A stretch of DNA of 64,000 bases from Acetobacteraceae bacterium ESL0709 (lineage in GTDB: Bacteria; Pseudomonadota; Alphaproteobacteria; Acetobacterales; Acetobacteraceae): NCBI GenBank assembly GCA_029433415.1, contig JAQTIA010000003.1, forward strand, positions 62,001 through 126,000. The letters run 5' to 3'. Below, in pieces: positions 27,248 to 36,758 of this stretch. Every line of letters begins with the position of its first letter. Within the stretch, counting starts at the first letter, position 1. The position numbers and the translations under genes were made by a program. Below the pieces are notes generated by a model. That model saw nothing but the letters and a program-made list of their open reading frames with translations. It had not been told where the DNA came from and searched no databases.

Positions 27248-27580
27248 TTAACCCTGATGAGGTGCTTCCGACAGGAGTTTGGTCTTGTCAGGTTTGCCAT
27301 TCCACTCTTCTGCGTCAGCAGGCTGATTACCCTTTTGGCTTATATTGGGCCAGACTTTTGACAGTCTGGCGTTTGTTTCCATCCAGGGGCCTGACCGTTC
27401 ATCACTATCAGGGAAAATGGCTTCTGCTGGACATTCTGGTTCACACACGCCGCAATCAATACATTCATCGGGATTGATGACCAGAAAGTTTTCTCCTGCA
27501 TAGAAGCAGTCGACTGGACAAACCTCTACACAATCCATGAATTTGCATTTAATGCAGTTTTCGGTGACCACATAGGTCAT
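27248..27580 (-). CDS. fdxA: 7Fe ferredoxin (FdxA type)
   Basis: 110-residue ferredoxin with a [3Fe-4S] and a [4Fe-4S] cluster. The motifs [14 protein letters not shown] and [12 protein letters not shown] supply the cysteines; the C-terminal extension with [15 protein letters not shown] is typical for the alphaproteobacterial FdxA/FdII group. It is an essential-type electron carrier whose partners are often unknown. It follows the S4-protein/helicase genes on the same strand in reverse order (they lie upstream of it), about 100 bases after the S4 gene start region. Confidence 0.93.
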   Translation of the reverse strand: MTYVVTENCIKCKFMDCVEVCPVDCFYAGENFLVINPDECIDCGVCEPECPAEAIFPDSDERSGPWMETNARLSKVWPNISQKGNQPADAEEWNGKPDKTKLLSEAPHQG

Positions 27581-27679
27581 TGCTGTCTCCAGTTCTCATG
27601 TAGGCTGGCAAAAGCCTGATATCGGAAATTTCCAGAATGGTATGCCGAAAGTCAGGGGCATTATGCAAGCTTAAATCGT

Positions 27680-27949
27680 TTATTCGTGAATTTCACGATA
27701 TAATTGTGATGCTTCGGGAGCAGGTCCGCGTCTTAATCCCAGCTTCTCAACGCGCCATACGCGTACTATAGAGGGAGTGGCAGGTGAGGGAAACGTCAGA
27801 ACATCACCGATGCGTATTTTTGCATGGTTTTTTGTGACACGTTGTCTATTCAGGTGCATATGCCCCTTTTCGATGTATTGTGAACAAAGCTGGCGGCTCT
27901 TGGCGAAACGTGCATAAAAGAGCCAGAGATCAAGACGCTGTGAGTCCAT
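27680..27949 (-). CDS. S4-domain RNA-binding protein (Hsp15-like)
   Basis: 89-residue protein that is nearly all S4 domain: QRLDLWLFYARFAKSRQLCSQYIEKGHMHLNRQRV followed by KNHAKIRIGDVLTF. This resembles Hsp15, which binds 50S subunits carrying a stalled nascent chain. I start at the ATG at 27949 (MDSQRLDLWLF), because the open frame further upstream lies in the helicase coding region. It begins ten bases after the helicase stop, so the two are probably co-transcribed. The specific ribosomal role is inferred. Confidence 0.85.
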   Translation of the reverse strand: MDSQRLDLWLFYARFAKSRQLCSQYIEKGHMHLNRQRVTKNHAKIRIGDVLTFPSPATPSIVRVWRVEKLGLRRGPAPEASQLYREIHE

Positions 27950-27959
27950 AAAAGGCTGA

Positions 27960-30446
27960 CTATTTCTGGTTATTTTTGTGAGAAAGAGTTCTAAGGATGC
28001 TGAATGGAGAATCAGCATCCCTAACTGGATGGTGTTTTATTTTTCTCGTTCTGGTCTTTGCCCTAATTGGGTGGAGTCTAAGGCTCTTTAGCATCAGGGG
28101 AGCAGCAGGTCCGTAAATGCCAGAAGCTAGTGGCCTGGGAGGCAGGCAAGGGATTTTAAGAAGCTTCAGGATATCAGCAACGGAAGATTGTCTTATACCG
28201 AGCATAGCCGCTAGATTGGCAGGAGCCTGAACCTGATGGGAAGCCTTTTGCATTTTCCTGATATGTCTGAGCGCCTGTTCCAGCCGTATGACGGAAAGCG
28301 TGAGAGAGCCGAGCTTTATCATTCCCGGTCCCGGAAGATCCTTTTTTCCATTATGCCAGAGGGAATGGAGGCGCAGCAGCATTGGACTTACCGGGTGTTT
28401 GAACAGAAAAGCGCAATAGATAGTACGTTCGCCAATGTTTATTCCAAAATGACGCAGTTTTTTTCTCTTGAGGGCGGTGAGGTTACGGTCGCTTCCCAAT
28501 TTGTCCGTAAGTCCGCCATCTTCTTTCAAGCGGTGTAGAAGCCCTCTTAAAACAGGATCGTGGACTGACTCGTTCCAGGCTTCATGAAAAGGGGAGAGCA
28601 AGGATTCTATCTGGGTAGAAATGAGCTTCTGAAGATGAGTCTGCGCTATTTTATAGTTGTGCGTATCTTGAAACTCACCAGGGAAGAGGGAAATTTTTGG
28701 AGTAAAATAACCTTCGCCTCGTTTCAGTCGCCCGATGGAAGCGCCGTTCCAGCTTATGATATCGTGATCACCAAAAGAGAGATCCAGGAATTTTCCAGAC
28801 AGAAATTTTTGGATCAGAACAGGCATTTCTGCCTGTAAAGCGCGTCTTGCCGTTTTCATAAGCAAAATTTCTTCAGCCTTATTCACGCAGTTATCCAGCG
28901 TAATTGTAAAGCCCTTGATTTGGCCAATATCGTGACCTTCAATCAGAATATGACCGTTTTTTGTAACGTTATGGAACAAGTCGCTCTTATGGCCGGAAAA
29001 ATCGCGTTTAAGGAGCGTGACAGCCCTTTTATTGATAAAACGTGCAGTGAGTCGTTCATGCAGAACGTCAGAAAGCCTGTTTTCGACGTCAAAGCTCCGC
29101 TCCTGCCAGTACGTGCTGCGTGTGAGCCAGTTCTGGTGGGTTGCAATATAGGAACACGTGCGTACGCCCTGAAGACGTTGCATTAATGTATCAATACTGC
29201 CTTCGCAGTGATTGAGATGCTGTAACTGCCCTTCAATCCAATCTGTCGGGATTTTCCCCTCTTTAAGGAGGTGAAAATAGAGTTTTTCGCATAATTGGGC
29301 ATGACTGCCATCTCCAAGCTTTTTGAAATCGGGAATTTGGCAGACTTCCCATAATATTCTTGTGGTTTTGGGATTGTGCGTGGCGTTTATGATTTTTTCT
29401 GAGGCGGCCAGATATTCAAGCACCGCAAGGTCAGAAGCTTCGCGACCCTTGATGAGTTCAGAATGAGGAGGTTTGCTCTGCAAGCTTTTCAAAAGGGTGC
29501 GAGGCGTGCTGAAATCCAGGAAACTTTCCCGCCAGTAAATCTGTTTCAGGGGTGCAAAATCATGGTTTTCAATGGCTGTAATTGTTTCGGGGGAGAGGGT
29601 TTCCGATCCGGTAATGGTACCGAAAGTGCCGTCTTTCATTCCACGCCCGGCGCGTCCGGCTATCTGGGCAATTTCCTGCAAGGTAAGAGGACGGTGCTGG
29701 CGGCCATCAAATTTTCTGAGCGAAGAAAGAGCAATATGGTCAACATCCATATTTAGCCCCATCCCGATAGCGTCCGTGGCGACCAGATAATCGACCTCCC
29801 CTTTTTGGTAAAGTTCGATCTGGGCGTTGCGCGTTCGTGGGCTGAGGCGCCCCATAATCAAGGCGCATCCCCCACGTTTTTGACGGATGGTTTCGGCCAG
29901 AGCATAAACTTCAGGGGCAGAAAAAGCGACAATGGCCGTTCTGGGGGGAAGGCGGTTAAGAGGTACAGGCTCTGTATAGGCCAGGCTCGACAGACGAGGT
30001 CGCGTTTCAATGGTGATGCCGGGAACAAGCTTGCGTAAAAGAGGGCGCATGATTTCTGCCCCCAAAAAAAGTGTTTCTTCTTCGCCTCGTGCATGGAGGA
30101 GGCGGTCGGTAAAAACATGTCCGCGGTCGGGGTCTCCCGCAAGCTGGATCTCGTCAATGGCTATGAACTTCACCTTGCGGTCAAGAGGCATCGATTCAAC
30201 AGTACAGGAGAACCATCTGGCTTTGGGAGGAATGATTTTTTCTTCTCCGGTAACCAGAGCGACTGCTTCTTCGCCTTTCAGCTGTGCCAGCCGGTCATAG
30301 TTCTCCCGAGCCAAAAGGCGGAGCGGAAAGCCGATCATGCCCGTCTCATGCCCTACCATACGGGACAGGGCGTAATGTGTTTTTCCAGTATTGGTTGGTC
30401 CCAGCACAGCATGGAGAAAACCAGATGAACGTAAAATCATGTGCAT
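27960..30446 (-). CDS. Suv3-like RNA/DNA helicase
   Basis: 828-residue superfamily 2 helicase related to mitochondrial SUV3. Walker A is GPTNTGKTHYAL close to the N-terminus, motif II is DEIQ (rather than DEAD), and motif VI lies in QIAGRAGRG. The C-terminal ~450 residues are Lys/Arg-rich with no clear domain. Alphaproteobacteria carry such a gene commonly; mitochondrial SUV3 unwinds RNA for the degradosome, and the bacterial role is not defined. I use the ATG at 30446, which has GGAAGG five bases upstream, rather than the first in-frame ATG at 30491, which has none. It is divergent from the aminopeptidase gene. Confidence 0.9.
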   Translation of the reverse strand: MHMILRSSGFLHAVLGPTNTGKTHYALSRMVGHETGMIGFPLRLLARENYDRLAQLKGEEAVALVTGEEKIIPPKARWFSCTVESMPLDRKVKFIAIDEIQLAGDPDRGHVFTDRLLHARGEEETLFLGAEIMRPLLRKLVPGITIETRPRLSSLAYTEPVPLNRLPPRTAIVAFSAPEVYALAETIRQKRGGCALIMGRLSPRTRNAQIELYQKGEVDYLVATDAIGMGLNMDVDHIALSSLRKFDGRQHRPLTLQEIAQIAGRAGRGMKDGTFGTITGSETLSPETITAIENHDFAPLKQIYWRESFLDFSTPRTLLKSLQSKPPHSELIKGREASDLAVLEYLAASEKIINATHNPKTTRILWEVCQIPDFKKLGDGSHAQLCEKLYFHLLKEGKIPTDWIEGQLQHLNHCEGSIDTLMQRLQGVRTCSYIATHQNWLTRSTYWQERSFDVENRLSDVLHERLTARFINKRAVTLLKRDFSGHKSDLFHNVTKNGHILIEGHDIGQIKGFTITLDNCVNKAEEILLMKTARRALQAEMPVLIQKFLSGKFLDLSFGDHDIISWNGASIGRLKRGEGYFTPKISLFPGEFQDTHNYKIAQTHLQKLISTQIESLLSPFHEAWNESVHDPVLRGLLHRLKEDGGLTDKLGSDRNLTALKRKKLRHFGINIGERTIYCAFLFKHPVSPMLLRLHSLWHNGKKDLPGPGMIKLGSLTLSVIRLEQALRHIRKMQKASHQVQAPANLAAMLGIRQSSVADILKLLKIPCLPPRPLASGIYGPAAPLMLKSLRLHPIRAKTRTRKIKHHPVRDADSPFSILRTLSHKNNQK

Positions 30447-30522
30447 CCATGCCTTCCAACGCGTAGAATAAAAACGACAAACCTTACGCATGCCGCATAT
30501 GAGACTATTTTATAGGTGAAAA

Positions 30523-31932
30523 ATGTCGAGTCAAAGTTCACGTTCTCTGCCACTTCCCTTAATTGAAGAAAATGACTCTCCAGAGAGTTTTCCATTATAT
30601 CTGTTTCATAAGGATGATGCGGCGCAGGCACGTTCTTTATGTGGAGCGGACTGGGCTTATCTGACTGTTCTAAAGACAGTCATCAAGGGGGGCACGATTT
30701 TTCTTCTGCCGGGTAAAGAGGGTGTCAAGGGGGCCATTGCTTTTTATGACGGCCCCGTTTGTCCCGAAGCGTTTGGTCATCTGGCCGAGGAATTGCCAGA
30801 GCTATCCTGGGCTGTCCAGTCCGATGATCCTGATCTTCTGGAAAATGTTTTCCTTGGGGTCTGTCTGGAATTTTATCATTTTAGCCTGACGGATCAGCAG
30901 AAAGATACGAGAGACGCCCATTTTCTTGTTCCGGTTTCCTTTCCTCGTGAACGTTTAAAAAGACTGGGAGCTATTGTGAAGGCTATCTGGCGGGGGCGTG
31001 ACCTTATCAACATGCCTGCCAACCTTCTGGGGCCGCAGGAACTTGCCGATCTGGCGGCTGAAGAACTCAGGGAGCGTGGTGCTTCTGTTACAATTATCAA
31101 GGGGGAGGCCTTGAGGCATGAATATCCCTGTCTTGCGGCGGTAGCGGCGGGTTCTGACCGGGGAGGGGCTGTCCTTTCTGCTCACTGGAAAGGAAAAGAG
31201 GGAGCGCCGCGTATTGCTCTTGTTGGCAAGGGTGTCTGTTTCGATACGGGGGGATATGATCTGAAACCCAGCGCGTCAATGTTGAAAATGAAAAAGGATA
31301 TGGGAGGTGCGGCCCTGATGTTAGGGCTTGCCTGTGCTCTCATTGAAACAGGGCAGGGGTTTGAAATTGATTTGCGCCTTGGATGCGTGGAGAACAGTCT
31401 CTCCGGTCACGCCATGCGCCCTGGAGATATTGTCAAAACGCGGCAAGGGTTATCTGTGGAAATTGGCAATACAGATGCAGAAGGGCGTTTGGTGCTTTGT
31501 GATCTTCTGACAGAGGTAGGAGAGAAAGCTCCTGATTTGATTATAGACGCCGCGACATTGACAGGAGCCGCTCGTGTTGCTCTGGGGCCAGATCTTCCGG
31601 CACTGTTTTGTAATGATGACGAAATGGCTGAAAGGATTCTGCGATCAGGGAAAGAGAGTTTTGATCCCCTGTGGCGTCTGCCACTCTGGTCTGCATACGA
31701 CGCATGGCTGGAGAGTAAAATAGCCGATTGTAACAATGTTTCCAGTAAGCCGATGGCCGGAGCCATTACGGCAGCGTTATATTTGCAGCGTTTTATTAAA
31801 AATGGGCAAAAATGGGTACATATTGATAGCTACTCATGGAACGACGGCAGTAGGCCATGTCATCCCGAAGGAGGTGAAATGCTGGCTCTAAGAGCACTTT
31901 TCAGGCTGTTTTCAGAGAATTTCGTTCTATAG
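30523..31932 (+). CDS. Leucyl aminopeptidase family protein (M17)
   Basis: 469-residue dizinc exopeptidase of family M17. The catalytic signature NTDAEGRLVLCD is intact (consensus NTDAEGRLxLAD), and metal ligands lie in GKGVCFDTGGYDLKPSASMLKMKKDMGG. The N-terminal ~150 residues are the less conserved domain of these hexameric enzymes. It removes N-terminal residues in peptide turnover and is cytosolic. Length is a little short versus PepA (about 500), like the PepA-related alphaproteobacterial group. Confidence 0.93.
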   Translation: MSSQSSRSLPLPLIEENDSPESFPLYLFHKDDAAQARSLCGADWAYLTVLKTVIKGGTIFLLPGKEGVKGAIAFYDGPVCPEAFGHLAEELPELSWAVQSDDPDLLENVFLGVCLEFYHFSLTDQQKDTRDAHFLVPVSFPRERLKRLGAIVKAIWRGRDLINMPANLLGPQELADLAAEELRERGASVTIIKGEALRHEYPCLAAVAAGSDRGGAVLSAHWKGKEGAPRIALVGKGVCFDTGGYDLKPSASMLKMKKDMGGAALMLGLACALIETGQGFEIDLRLGCVENSLSGHAMRPGDIVKTRQGLSVEIGNTDAEGRLVLCDLLTEVGEKAPDLIIDAATLTGAARVALGPDLPALFCNDDEMAERILRSGKESFDPLWRLPLWSAYDAWLESKIADCNNVSSKPMAGAITAALYLQRFIKNGQKWVHIDSYSWNDGSRPCHPEGGEMLALRALFRLFSENFVL

Positions 31933-32108
31933 CCATCTTAAAAAAGCATGGCTGATAAGCACTTTTTGCAACTCTTTATTTGTTACGATTCCAATATGCT
32001 TGCAAAATCGTTTCGGATGCGCCATCTCAGATATATAGAGAGAAATGCTGGATGTAGTAGTCCAGCAGCAGAAGTGGTTGCAAACGCATAGAGTTAAAAG
32101 GTGGTTCC

Positions 32109-32522
32109 ATGAATCGTGCGAAAAAAACGAGTCAGCCGTTACTGGTTTTGCGTGACACTATTGTTGAAAGTGTCAGACGCGAGGGCCCCGATCTTTCAGC
32201 GCGTCAGCTTGCGGTGTTTTTGACGTGCTATTTAAAAGATGGGGCTCATACGGTGAGGGGGCTGTCCGAACTTTTGAATGTTTCAAAACCGGCCATTACT
32301 CGCGCGCTTGACCGTTTGGGAGAGCTGGATCTCGCGCGTCGAAAAACAGATCCACTGGACAGGCGGTCAGTGCTTGTGCAGCGTACCCTTAAGGGAGCTG
32401 CTTTTTTGCGGGAGCTAGGGCTTATTATGGATGATGCTGCTGCGGGTAAGCTTTCTTTCAAGGAGGAGAAAAAGGCATCTCTTCAGAATGTGACGTCTTT
32501 TCATTCACTAAAGGCAGGATAA
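32109..32522 (+). CDS. MarR-type winged-helix regulator
   Basis: 137-residue protein with a winged helix-turn-helix: LSARQLAVFLTCYLKDGAHTVRGLSELLNVSKPAITRALDRLGELDLARRKTDPLDRRSVLVQRT. The LSELLNVSKPAITRALDRL helix pair and the DxRR wing match MarR-family repressors. The C-terminal dimerisation helix is short, so it is a compact member. GTTAAAAGGTGGTTCC precedes the ATG. It has no neighbouring gene on its strand; a target is not evident, though wrbA converges on it. Confidence 0.8.
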   Translation: MNRAKKTSQPLLVLRDTIVESVRREGPDLSARQLAVFLTCYLKDGAHTVRGLSELLNVSKPAITRALDRLGELDLARRKTDPLDRRSVLVQRTLKGAAFLRELGLIMDDAAAGKLSFKEEKKASLQNVTSFHSLKAG

Positions 32523-32550
32523 TTCTTTATTTTTGTTCTGTGGCGAGAAT

Positions 32551-32585
32551 AAAAAAAGGCTGCGTGTGAGACGCAGCCTTTTTTT
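32551..32585. terminator. Bidirectional terminator
   Basis: AAAGGCTGCGT pairs with ACGCAGCCTTT around GTGAG, flanked by A-rich and T-rich runs, so it can stop transcription from both the regulator (plus) and wrbA (minus). Confidence 0.92.
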
Positions 32586-32599
32586 AGATAAGAACTATA

Positions 32600-33199
32600 T
32601 CAGGCGAGTTTTTTAACGAGACTGGCGACATGTTGTCCGAGGAATTTGGCACCTGCCAGCTCATTCTCATCAGGCTGACGTGAACCGTCTCCAGCGGCGA
32701 TGGTTGTAGCCCCATAGGGAGAGCCGCCTGTGACGGTATCAAGCTTCATCTGTCCCTGGAAGCTGTAAGGCAGGCCACTTATGACCATACCATGATGGAG
32801 CAGATTGGACATGAGGGAATAAAGGGTCGTCTCTTGCCCGCCATGTTGGGTGGCCGTTGAGGTGAAGACAGCCCCGACCTTGCCGATGAGAGCGCCCTTG
32901 GCCCATAGCCCGCCTGTCTGGTCCCAGAAATTGGCCATTTGTGCAGGAAGGCGGCCAAAACGCGTTGGGGCACCCACGATGATGGCGTCATAAAGAGGGA
33001 GATCGGCGGTGTTGGCCAGAGGAGCGTCCTGCTCGGTTTTGAAATGATGTGCCTTGGCAGCATCTTCGGGCACCAGTTCCGGCACGCGTCTGACATCGAC
33101 CTCAAGGCCTGCGGCCTTCACACCTTCAGCGACGGCATAGGCCATGGTTTCGACGTGACCATAGGAGGAATAATAAAGAACGAGCACTTTGGACATCAT
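32600..33199 (-). CDS. wrbA: NAD(P)H:quinone oxidoreductase WrbA
   Basis: 199-residue flavodoxin-like FMN protein that reduces quinones by two electrons. It begins [16 protein letters not shown], the phosphate-binding loop, and continues with [42 protein letters not shown] and [23 protein letters not shown], all WrbA marks. Two start Mets in a row exist (33199, 33196). It is ten bases downstream of the DoxX gene on the same strand and is likely co-transcribed with it. Confidence 0.96.
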   Translation of the reverse strand: MMSKVLVLYYSSYGHVETMAYAVAEGVKAAGLEVDVRRVPELVPEDAAKAHHFKTEQDAPLANTADLPLYDAIIVGAPTRFGRLPAQMANFWDQTGGLWAKGALIGKVGAVFTSTATQHGGQETTLYSLMSNLLHHGMVISGLPYSFQGQMKLDTVTGGSPYGATTIAAGDGSRQPDENELAGAKFLGQHVASLVKKLA

Positions 33200-33209
33200 G
33201 GTTTCCTTT

Positions 33210-33668
33210 TTATGTATTGGTTTCAGGAATTATACTGACGGAACGGTTTTCTCTGTTTCGTTCCATCAGGGTATCAAGCGAAAAGCGTCCTGGGCCAGCG
33301 ATAGCCAAAGCCAGAAAGCCACCTGCTATGCTGATGTTTTTGTAAAAATGGATGAACATGTCATGCTGGCTCGCTTCTGGAACCTTCCAGTAATGATGTC
33401 CAAGGAAAGCGGTTGCTATTGTATAGGCTGCCAGGAGAAATGAAGTCGAAGAGGTAAAGACTCCCAGGAAAACGAACGAACCGGCTCCTGCCTCGAAAAT
33501 TAGAGCTGCAGCAGCGCAGAAAGAGGGGAACGGAAGACCAATATTGCTCATGAAAAAAGTTGTTCCCGGAAAATTGGTAAATTTTTCCCACCCCATGAGG
33601 ATGAACAATACGGTGAGTAATGAACGTGATACCACTAGAATGGTATCGCGAATTCTCGAAGAAGCCAT
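33210..33668 (-). CDS. DoxX family membrane protein
   Basis: 152 residues with four hydrophobic segments: [20 protein letters not shown] (first helix and loop), [24 protein letters not shown] and two more. These match the DoxX family. The frame is open for 68 more codons upstream, but the ATG at 33668 has GGAGGA seven bases before it and gives the normal family length. DoxX proteins often accompany redox enzymes; pairing with wrbA is in line with a quinone-related role, which remains inference. Confidence 0.87.
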   Translation of the reverse strand: MASSRIRDTILVVSRSLLTVLFILMGWEKFTNFPGTTFFMSNIGLPFPSFCAAAALIFEAGAGSFVFLGVFTSSTSFLLAAYTIATAFLGHHYWKVPEASQHDMFIHFYKNISIAGGFLALAIAGPGRFSLDTLMERNRENRSVSIIPETNT

Positions 33669-33898
33669 CTTGAAATCCTCCAAAAAAACAGAACGGAATG
33701 TTCTGTGGCGCTTATTTGTAGGGATGGGAGGGAAAGGAGAAGAACCAATAACGTAATAGGTCGTTTCAGTTTTTTGCTCTTGCCATAACATAAGGCATAA
33801 AAATGAACGCTTATATGTGCTGGCTTGAAGCTCTTTTAGACTTTTGGAGGTGCTCTTGATAAAGTCGCTCACGGATATATTTTCGTGAGGAATTTCTA

Positions 33899-35050
33899 AT
33901 GACTGGCCCTGTGGCGTTTCTGAATCTACCTGCGCAACAAAGACGCCTGGCGGAGGCTCTCAAGGGCAGGGTTGAACAGGTCCTTGCTCATTGTCAGTTT
34001 ATATTGGGGCCGGAAGTTACTGAACTCGAGCAGGAATTGGCTCGTTATGGTGGGTCCCGTCATGCGATTGCGGTTTCATCGGGGACAGATGCACTTCTGA
34101 TGACCTTGATGGCGGAGAATATAGGGCCCGGTATGGCGGTTTTCCTGCCAGCTTTTACCTATACGGCGACGGCTGAAGTGGTCTTGCTGCTGGGGGCTGT
34201 TCCCGTTTTCGTTGATATTGAACCACGTACATTCCAGATCAGCATAAATTCTCTTAAAAAGCGTTATCATCATGTCATGACAGAAGGGGTTGTGAGACCG
34301 GCTGCCATCATAGGTGTAGATCTTTTTGGGCAGCCTGCTCCATGGGACGAGCTGAACAATTTCGCTTCAGAAACGGGTCTTGTATTGATTGCCGATTGTG
34401 CCCAGTCATTTGGGGCATCTTACAAGGGACGGAAACTTGGTCATGAAGCTCTTGCTACGACATTGTCCTTCTTTCCTTCAAAACCTTTGGGGGGATATGG
34501 AGATGGTGGTGCCATTCTGACTGATGATGATGAAAAGGCCGCTCTCTATCGCTCATTAAGGTCGCATGGTGAAGGGAAGGAACGTTATGATGTGCAGCGT
34601 ATTGGCCTGAATGCGCGTTTGGATACGTTGCAGGCCGCTATCCTGTTAGCCAAGCTGGACGTTTTTGACGAAGAACTGGCGAAGCGTGAGGCCGTCGCTC
34701 GTTATTATGACGCGCATTTGCCGGAAATTGTCCAACGTCCTGAACGTGTGCAGGAGAGTCGGAGTGCCTGGGCTGTTTACTGTGTGAGCTTGCCTGCAAG
34801 GGCGGAGCGGGATTCCTTACGGCAAACGCTCACAGAGCATCATATAGCCTCGGCGATTTACTATCCCAAACCTTTGCATAAACAGCCCGCTTATAAAAAT
34901 TATCACGATGGTGTATCTTTGCCTGTCGCTGAAGCGATGGGAGATTATGTTCTTGCTCTTCCTATTCATCCTGATTTGACAGAGGAAGAACAGGCTTATG
35001 TTGTCACAACGATCAGAAAATGGGCCGATCACTATGGAAGATCACCGTAA
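33899..35050 (+). CDS. DegT/DnrJ/EryC1/StrS-family aminotransferase
   Basis: 383-residue PLP enzyme. It starts VAFLNLPAQQRRL, has AVSSGTDALLMTL (cofactor phosphate contact), LIADCAQSFGASYKGRKLG, and the lysine that binds PLP in FFPSKPLGGYGDGG (about residue 193). These enzymes transaminate keto-sugars for lipopolysaccharide, capsule or antibiotic sugars. No sugar-nucleotide genes lie beside it, so the substrate is unknown. The last 17 bases overlap the next gene, which suggests a coupled pair. Confidence 0.92.
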   Translation: MTGPVAFLNLPAQQRRLAEALKGRVEQVLAHCQFILGPEVTELEQELARYGGSRHAIAVSSGTDALLMTLMAENIGPGMAVFLPAFTYTATAEVVLLLGAVPVFVDIEPRTFQISINSLKKRYHHVMTEGVVRPAAIIGVDLFGQPAPWDELNNFASETGLVLIADCAQSFGASYKGRKLGHEALATTLSFFPSKPLGGYGDGGAILTDDDEKAALYRSLRSHGEGKERYDVQRIGLNARLDTLQAAILLAKLDVFDEELAKREAVARYYDAHLPEIVQRPERVQESRSAWAVYCVSLPARAERDSLRQTLTEHHIASAIYYPKPLHKQPAYKNYHDGVSLPVAEAMGDYVLALPIHPDLTEEEQAYVVTTIRKWADHYGRSP

Positions 35051-35477
35051 AAAACTTCTTCTTCTCGGTTTTGCTGTTCTCGTCCTTGCTCCTGTTATTC
35101 TGGTCTGGACGTTTGCATGGCCGATTTTACAACCTGTCTCTTTCCCGGTGATCGCACAGGGGCAGATGCTCCAGCCTTCCAAGAGAGACCTGACGAGCGG
35201 GGAAGTAGAAAAGCTGAATCAGTGGCTTCAGAAATACAGGTCAGCGTGGGGCACAAAAGGTGAGAAATCTCCTGGACATCCTTCTGCCGCTTTCGTCTTG
35301 GAAGGGAAAGAAGGCCGGAAACTCTATTTATCTTTCTGGCATTTTCGCCATGGGGATGATGTTGCCGGTTTTCAGACAGAAGAAAACGGTCCTTTTAGAA
35401 TGCGCTCGGCAGATAAAGAACCGTTAGAGGACCTGATGAAAAACTTTCCTGATGTTCCTTGGAAGGCCATTAAATAA
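35034..35477 (+). CDS. Hypothetical protein with one N-terminal membrane anchor
   Basis: 147 residues starting at ATG 35034, inside the tail of the aminotransferase gene; the upstream ATG at 34998 is also possible but would overlap more. One transmembrane helix (KLLLLGFAVLVLAPVILVWTFAWPIL) is followed by a soluble part of about 110 residues with the segment KLYLSFWHFRHGDDVAGFQ. I do not recognise a family. The overlap argues for translation coupled to the aminotransferase, possibly a cell-envelope function. Confidence 0.65.
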   Translation: MEDHRKKLLLLGFAVLVLAPVILVWTFAWPILQPVSFPVIAQGQMLQPSKRDLTSGEVEKLNQWLQKYRSAWGTKGEKSPGHPSAAFVLEGKEGRKLYLSFWHFRHGDDVAGFQTEENGPFRMRSADKEPLEDLMKNFPDVPWKAIK

Positions 35478-35504
35478 AGCCATCAGATTAGGGCTAGTAC
35501 AGCA

Positions 35505-36713
35505 TCAGGTCTGTTTTACCTTCTGCTGGTCTTTATTGGCGTCCTGCTGGTTTTTCTGTTCTTTTTGCTCCTCTTTCTTGGCGTCCAGTTCTTCCTGATT
35601 GATTTCCGACGTTGCCATCTGTGTTGATTCGGCATCTTTCAGAGGGGGCATGGCTTTGTCGAAAACGGCCAAAAGCGCTGCAGTGATAGGCGATGCCAGT
35701 ACCAGTCCGGGAACTCCTAGTATGGAACTGAAGACAGTCTGTGAAAGGATAGCGATGGCGGGCGGCATATGAACAGCACGGCGCTGGATAAGGGGAGCGA
35801 GGACGTTCCCTTCAAAGAATTGTATGACGCTGTAAAGAATGGCGACCAGCAGCGCTTCTTTCGTGCTGACAGAGAGACTGATGATCAGGGCGGGAACAGC
35901 CCCCATAATGGCGCCGATATAGGGGATGAAGTTGCACAGTCCGGCAACAACGCCAAGAGCGAGGGCAAGTGGTACGCCAATCAGGGAAAGGCCAAGACTG
36001 GAGAGACAACCGACGACGAACATGTCCAGTGCCTGCCCCGATGTCCATGCCCACAGGGTCGTCCCAGCCGAGAAGAGAAGCTCACGAGTCGTTTCTCTTT
36101 GTGCCGGAGGGATGAGGCGCAAGAAGCCATTAATATAGAGTGAAGGCGAAATGGCAAAATAGAAAGCGGCGATCATGACAACGAAGATCGTGCCAACTAG
36201 GCCAAAAGCACTGCTCAGGAAACCGGTGACAGAACCAGCAATGCCAAAACCAATATTACCGAGTGGATTATGGCTGTCGTTGCCTCCGAGGGAGGTCGGC
36301 AGATGGTCGAGAATGATCTTGCCTAAGGTTGAGTGAGCCAGATGTTCCCTGAGGTCCCCGGATTGGGTAATCAGAGCGGTTTTGAGACTTATGAACTGAT
36401 CCCCGATAGCAGGGCCATTGCTCCAGATCAGCCCTGTCAATAACCCAAATATAACGCATACGACGACACCGACAGCAGCGGTGTAAGGGATAAAGGGAAC
36501 ATATTTCCGCAATAATTTCGCCAGACCATGAAGAACAATGGACATCAACGCAGCGGCAAAGACGATCGTCAGCACGTCTCCTACCAGCCATAAAGCCAGT
36601 ATGATGATGGTCAGTGCGACAACAGAACGCAGTAGCGTCACGAGTTGGCTCAAGGCGCGTGATGGCGGCTCTTCTTTCTCTGTTGGTTGGGAGCGGTAAA
36701 AGAAAAACCCCAT
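35505..36713 (-). CDS. AI-2E family transporter (PerM-like)
   Basis: 402 residues with about eight hydrophobic segments in the PerM/AI-2E arrangement: two at the N-terminus, a long loop, then LGVVAGLCNFIPYIGAIMGAVPALIISL, and GNVLAPLIQRRAVHMPPAIAILSQTVFSSILGVPGLVLASP, all conserved. The C-terminal ~50 residues are a Lys/Glu/Gln-rich tail. Named after the proposed autoinducer-2 exporter TqsA; other members export Na+ or solutes, so the substrate is open. It lies 45 bases downstream of the ABC-F gene. Confidence 0.9.
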   Translation of the reverse strand: MGFFFYRSQPTEKEEPPSRALSQLVTLLRSVVALTIIILALWLVGDVLTIVFAAALMSIVLHGLAKLLRKYVPFIPYTAAVGVVVCVIFGLLTGLIWSNGPAIGDQFISLKTALITQSGDLREHLAHSTLGKIILDHLPTSLGGNDSHNPLGNIGFGIAGSVTGFLSSAFGLVGTIFVVMIAAFYFAISPSLYINGFLRLIPPAQRETTRELLFSAGTTLWAWTSGQALDMFVVGCLSSLGLSLIGVPLALALGVVAGLCNFIPYIGAIMGAVPALIISLSVSTKEALLVAILYSVIQFFEGNVLAPLIQRRAVHMPPAIAILSQTVFSSILGVPGLVLASPITAALLAVFDKAMPPLKDAESTQMATSEINQEELDAKKEEQKEQKNQQDANKDQQKVKQT

Positions 36714-36758
36714 GTGAGGACACCCTTCCTTGTAAGGATAACCGGAAGCAGGAATGCC

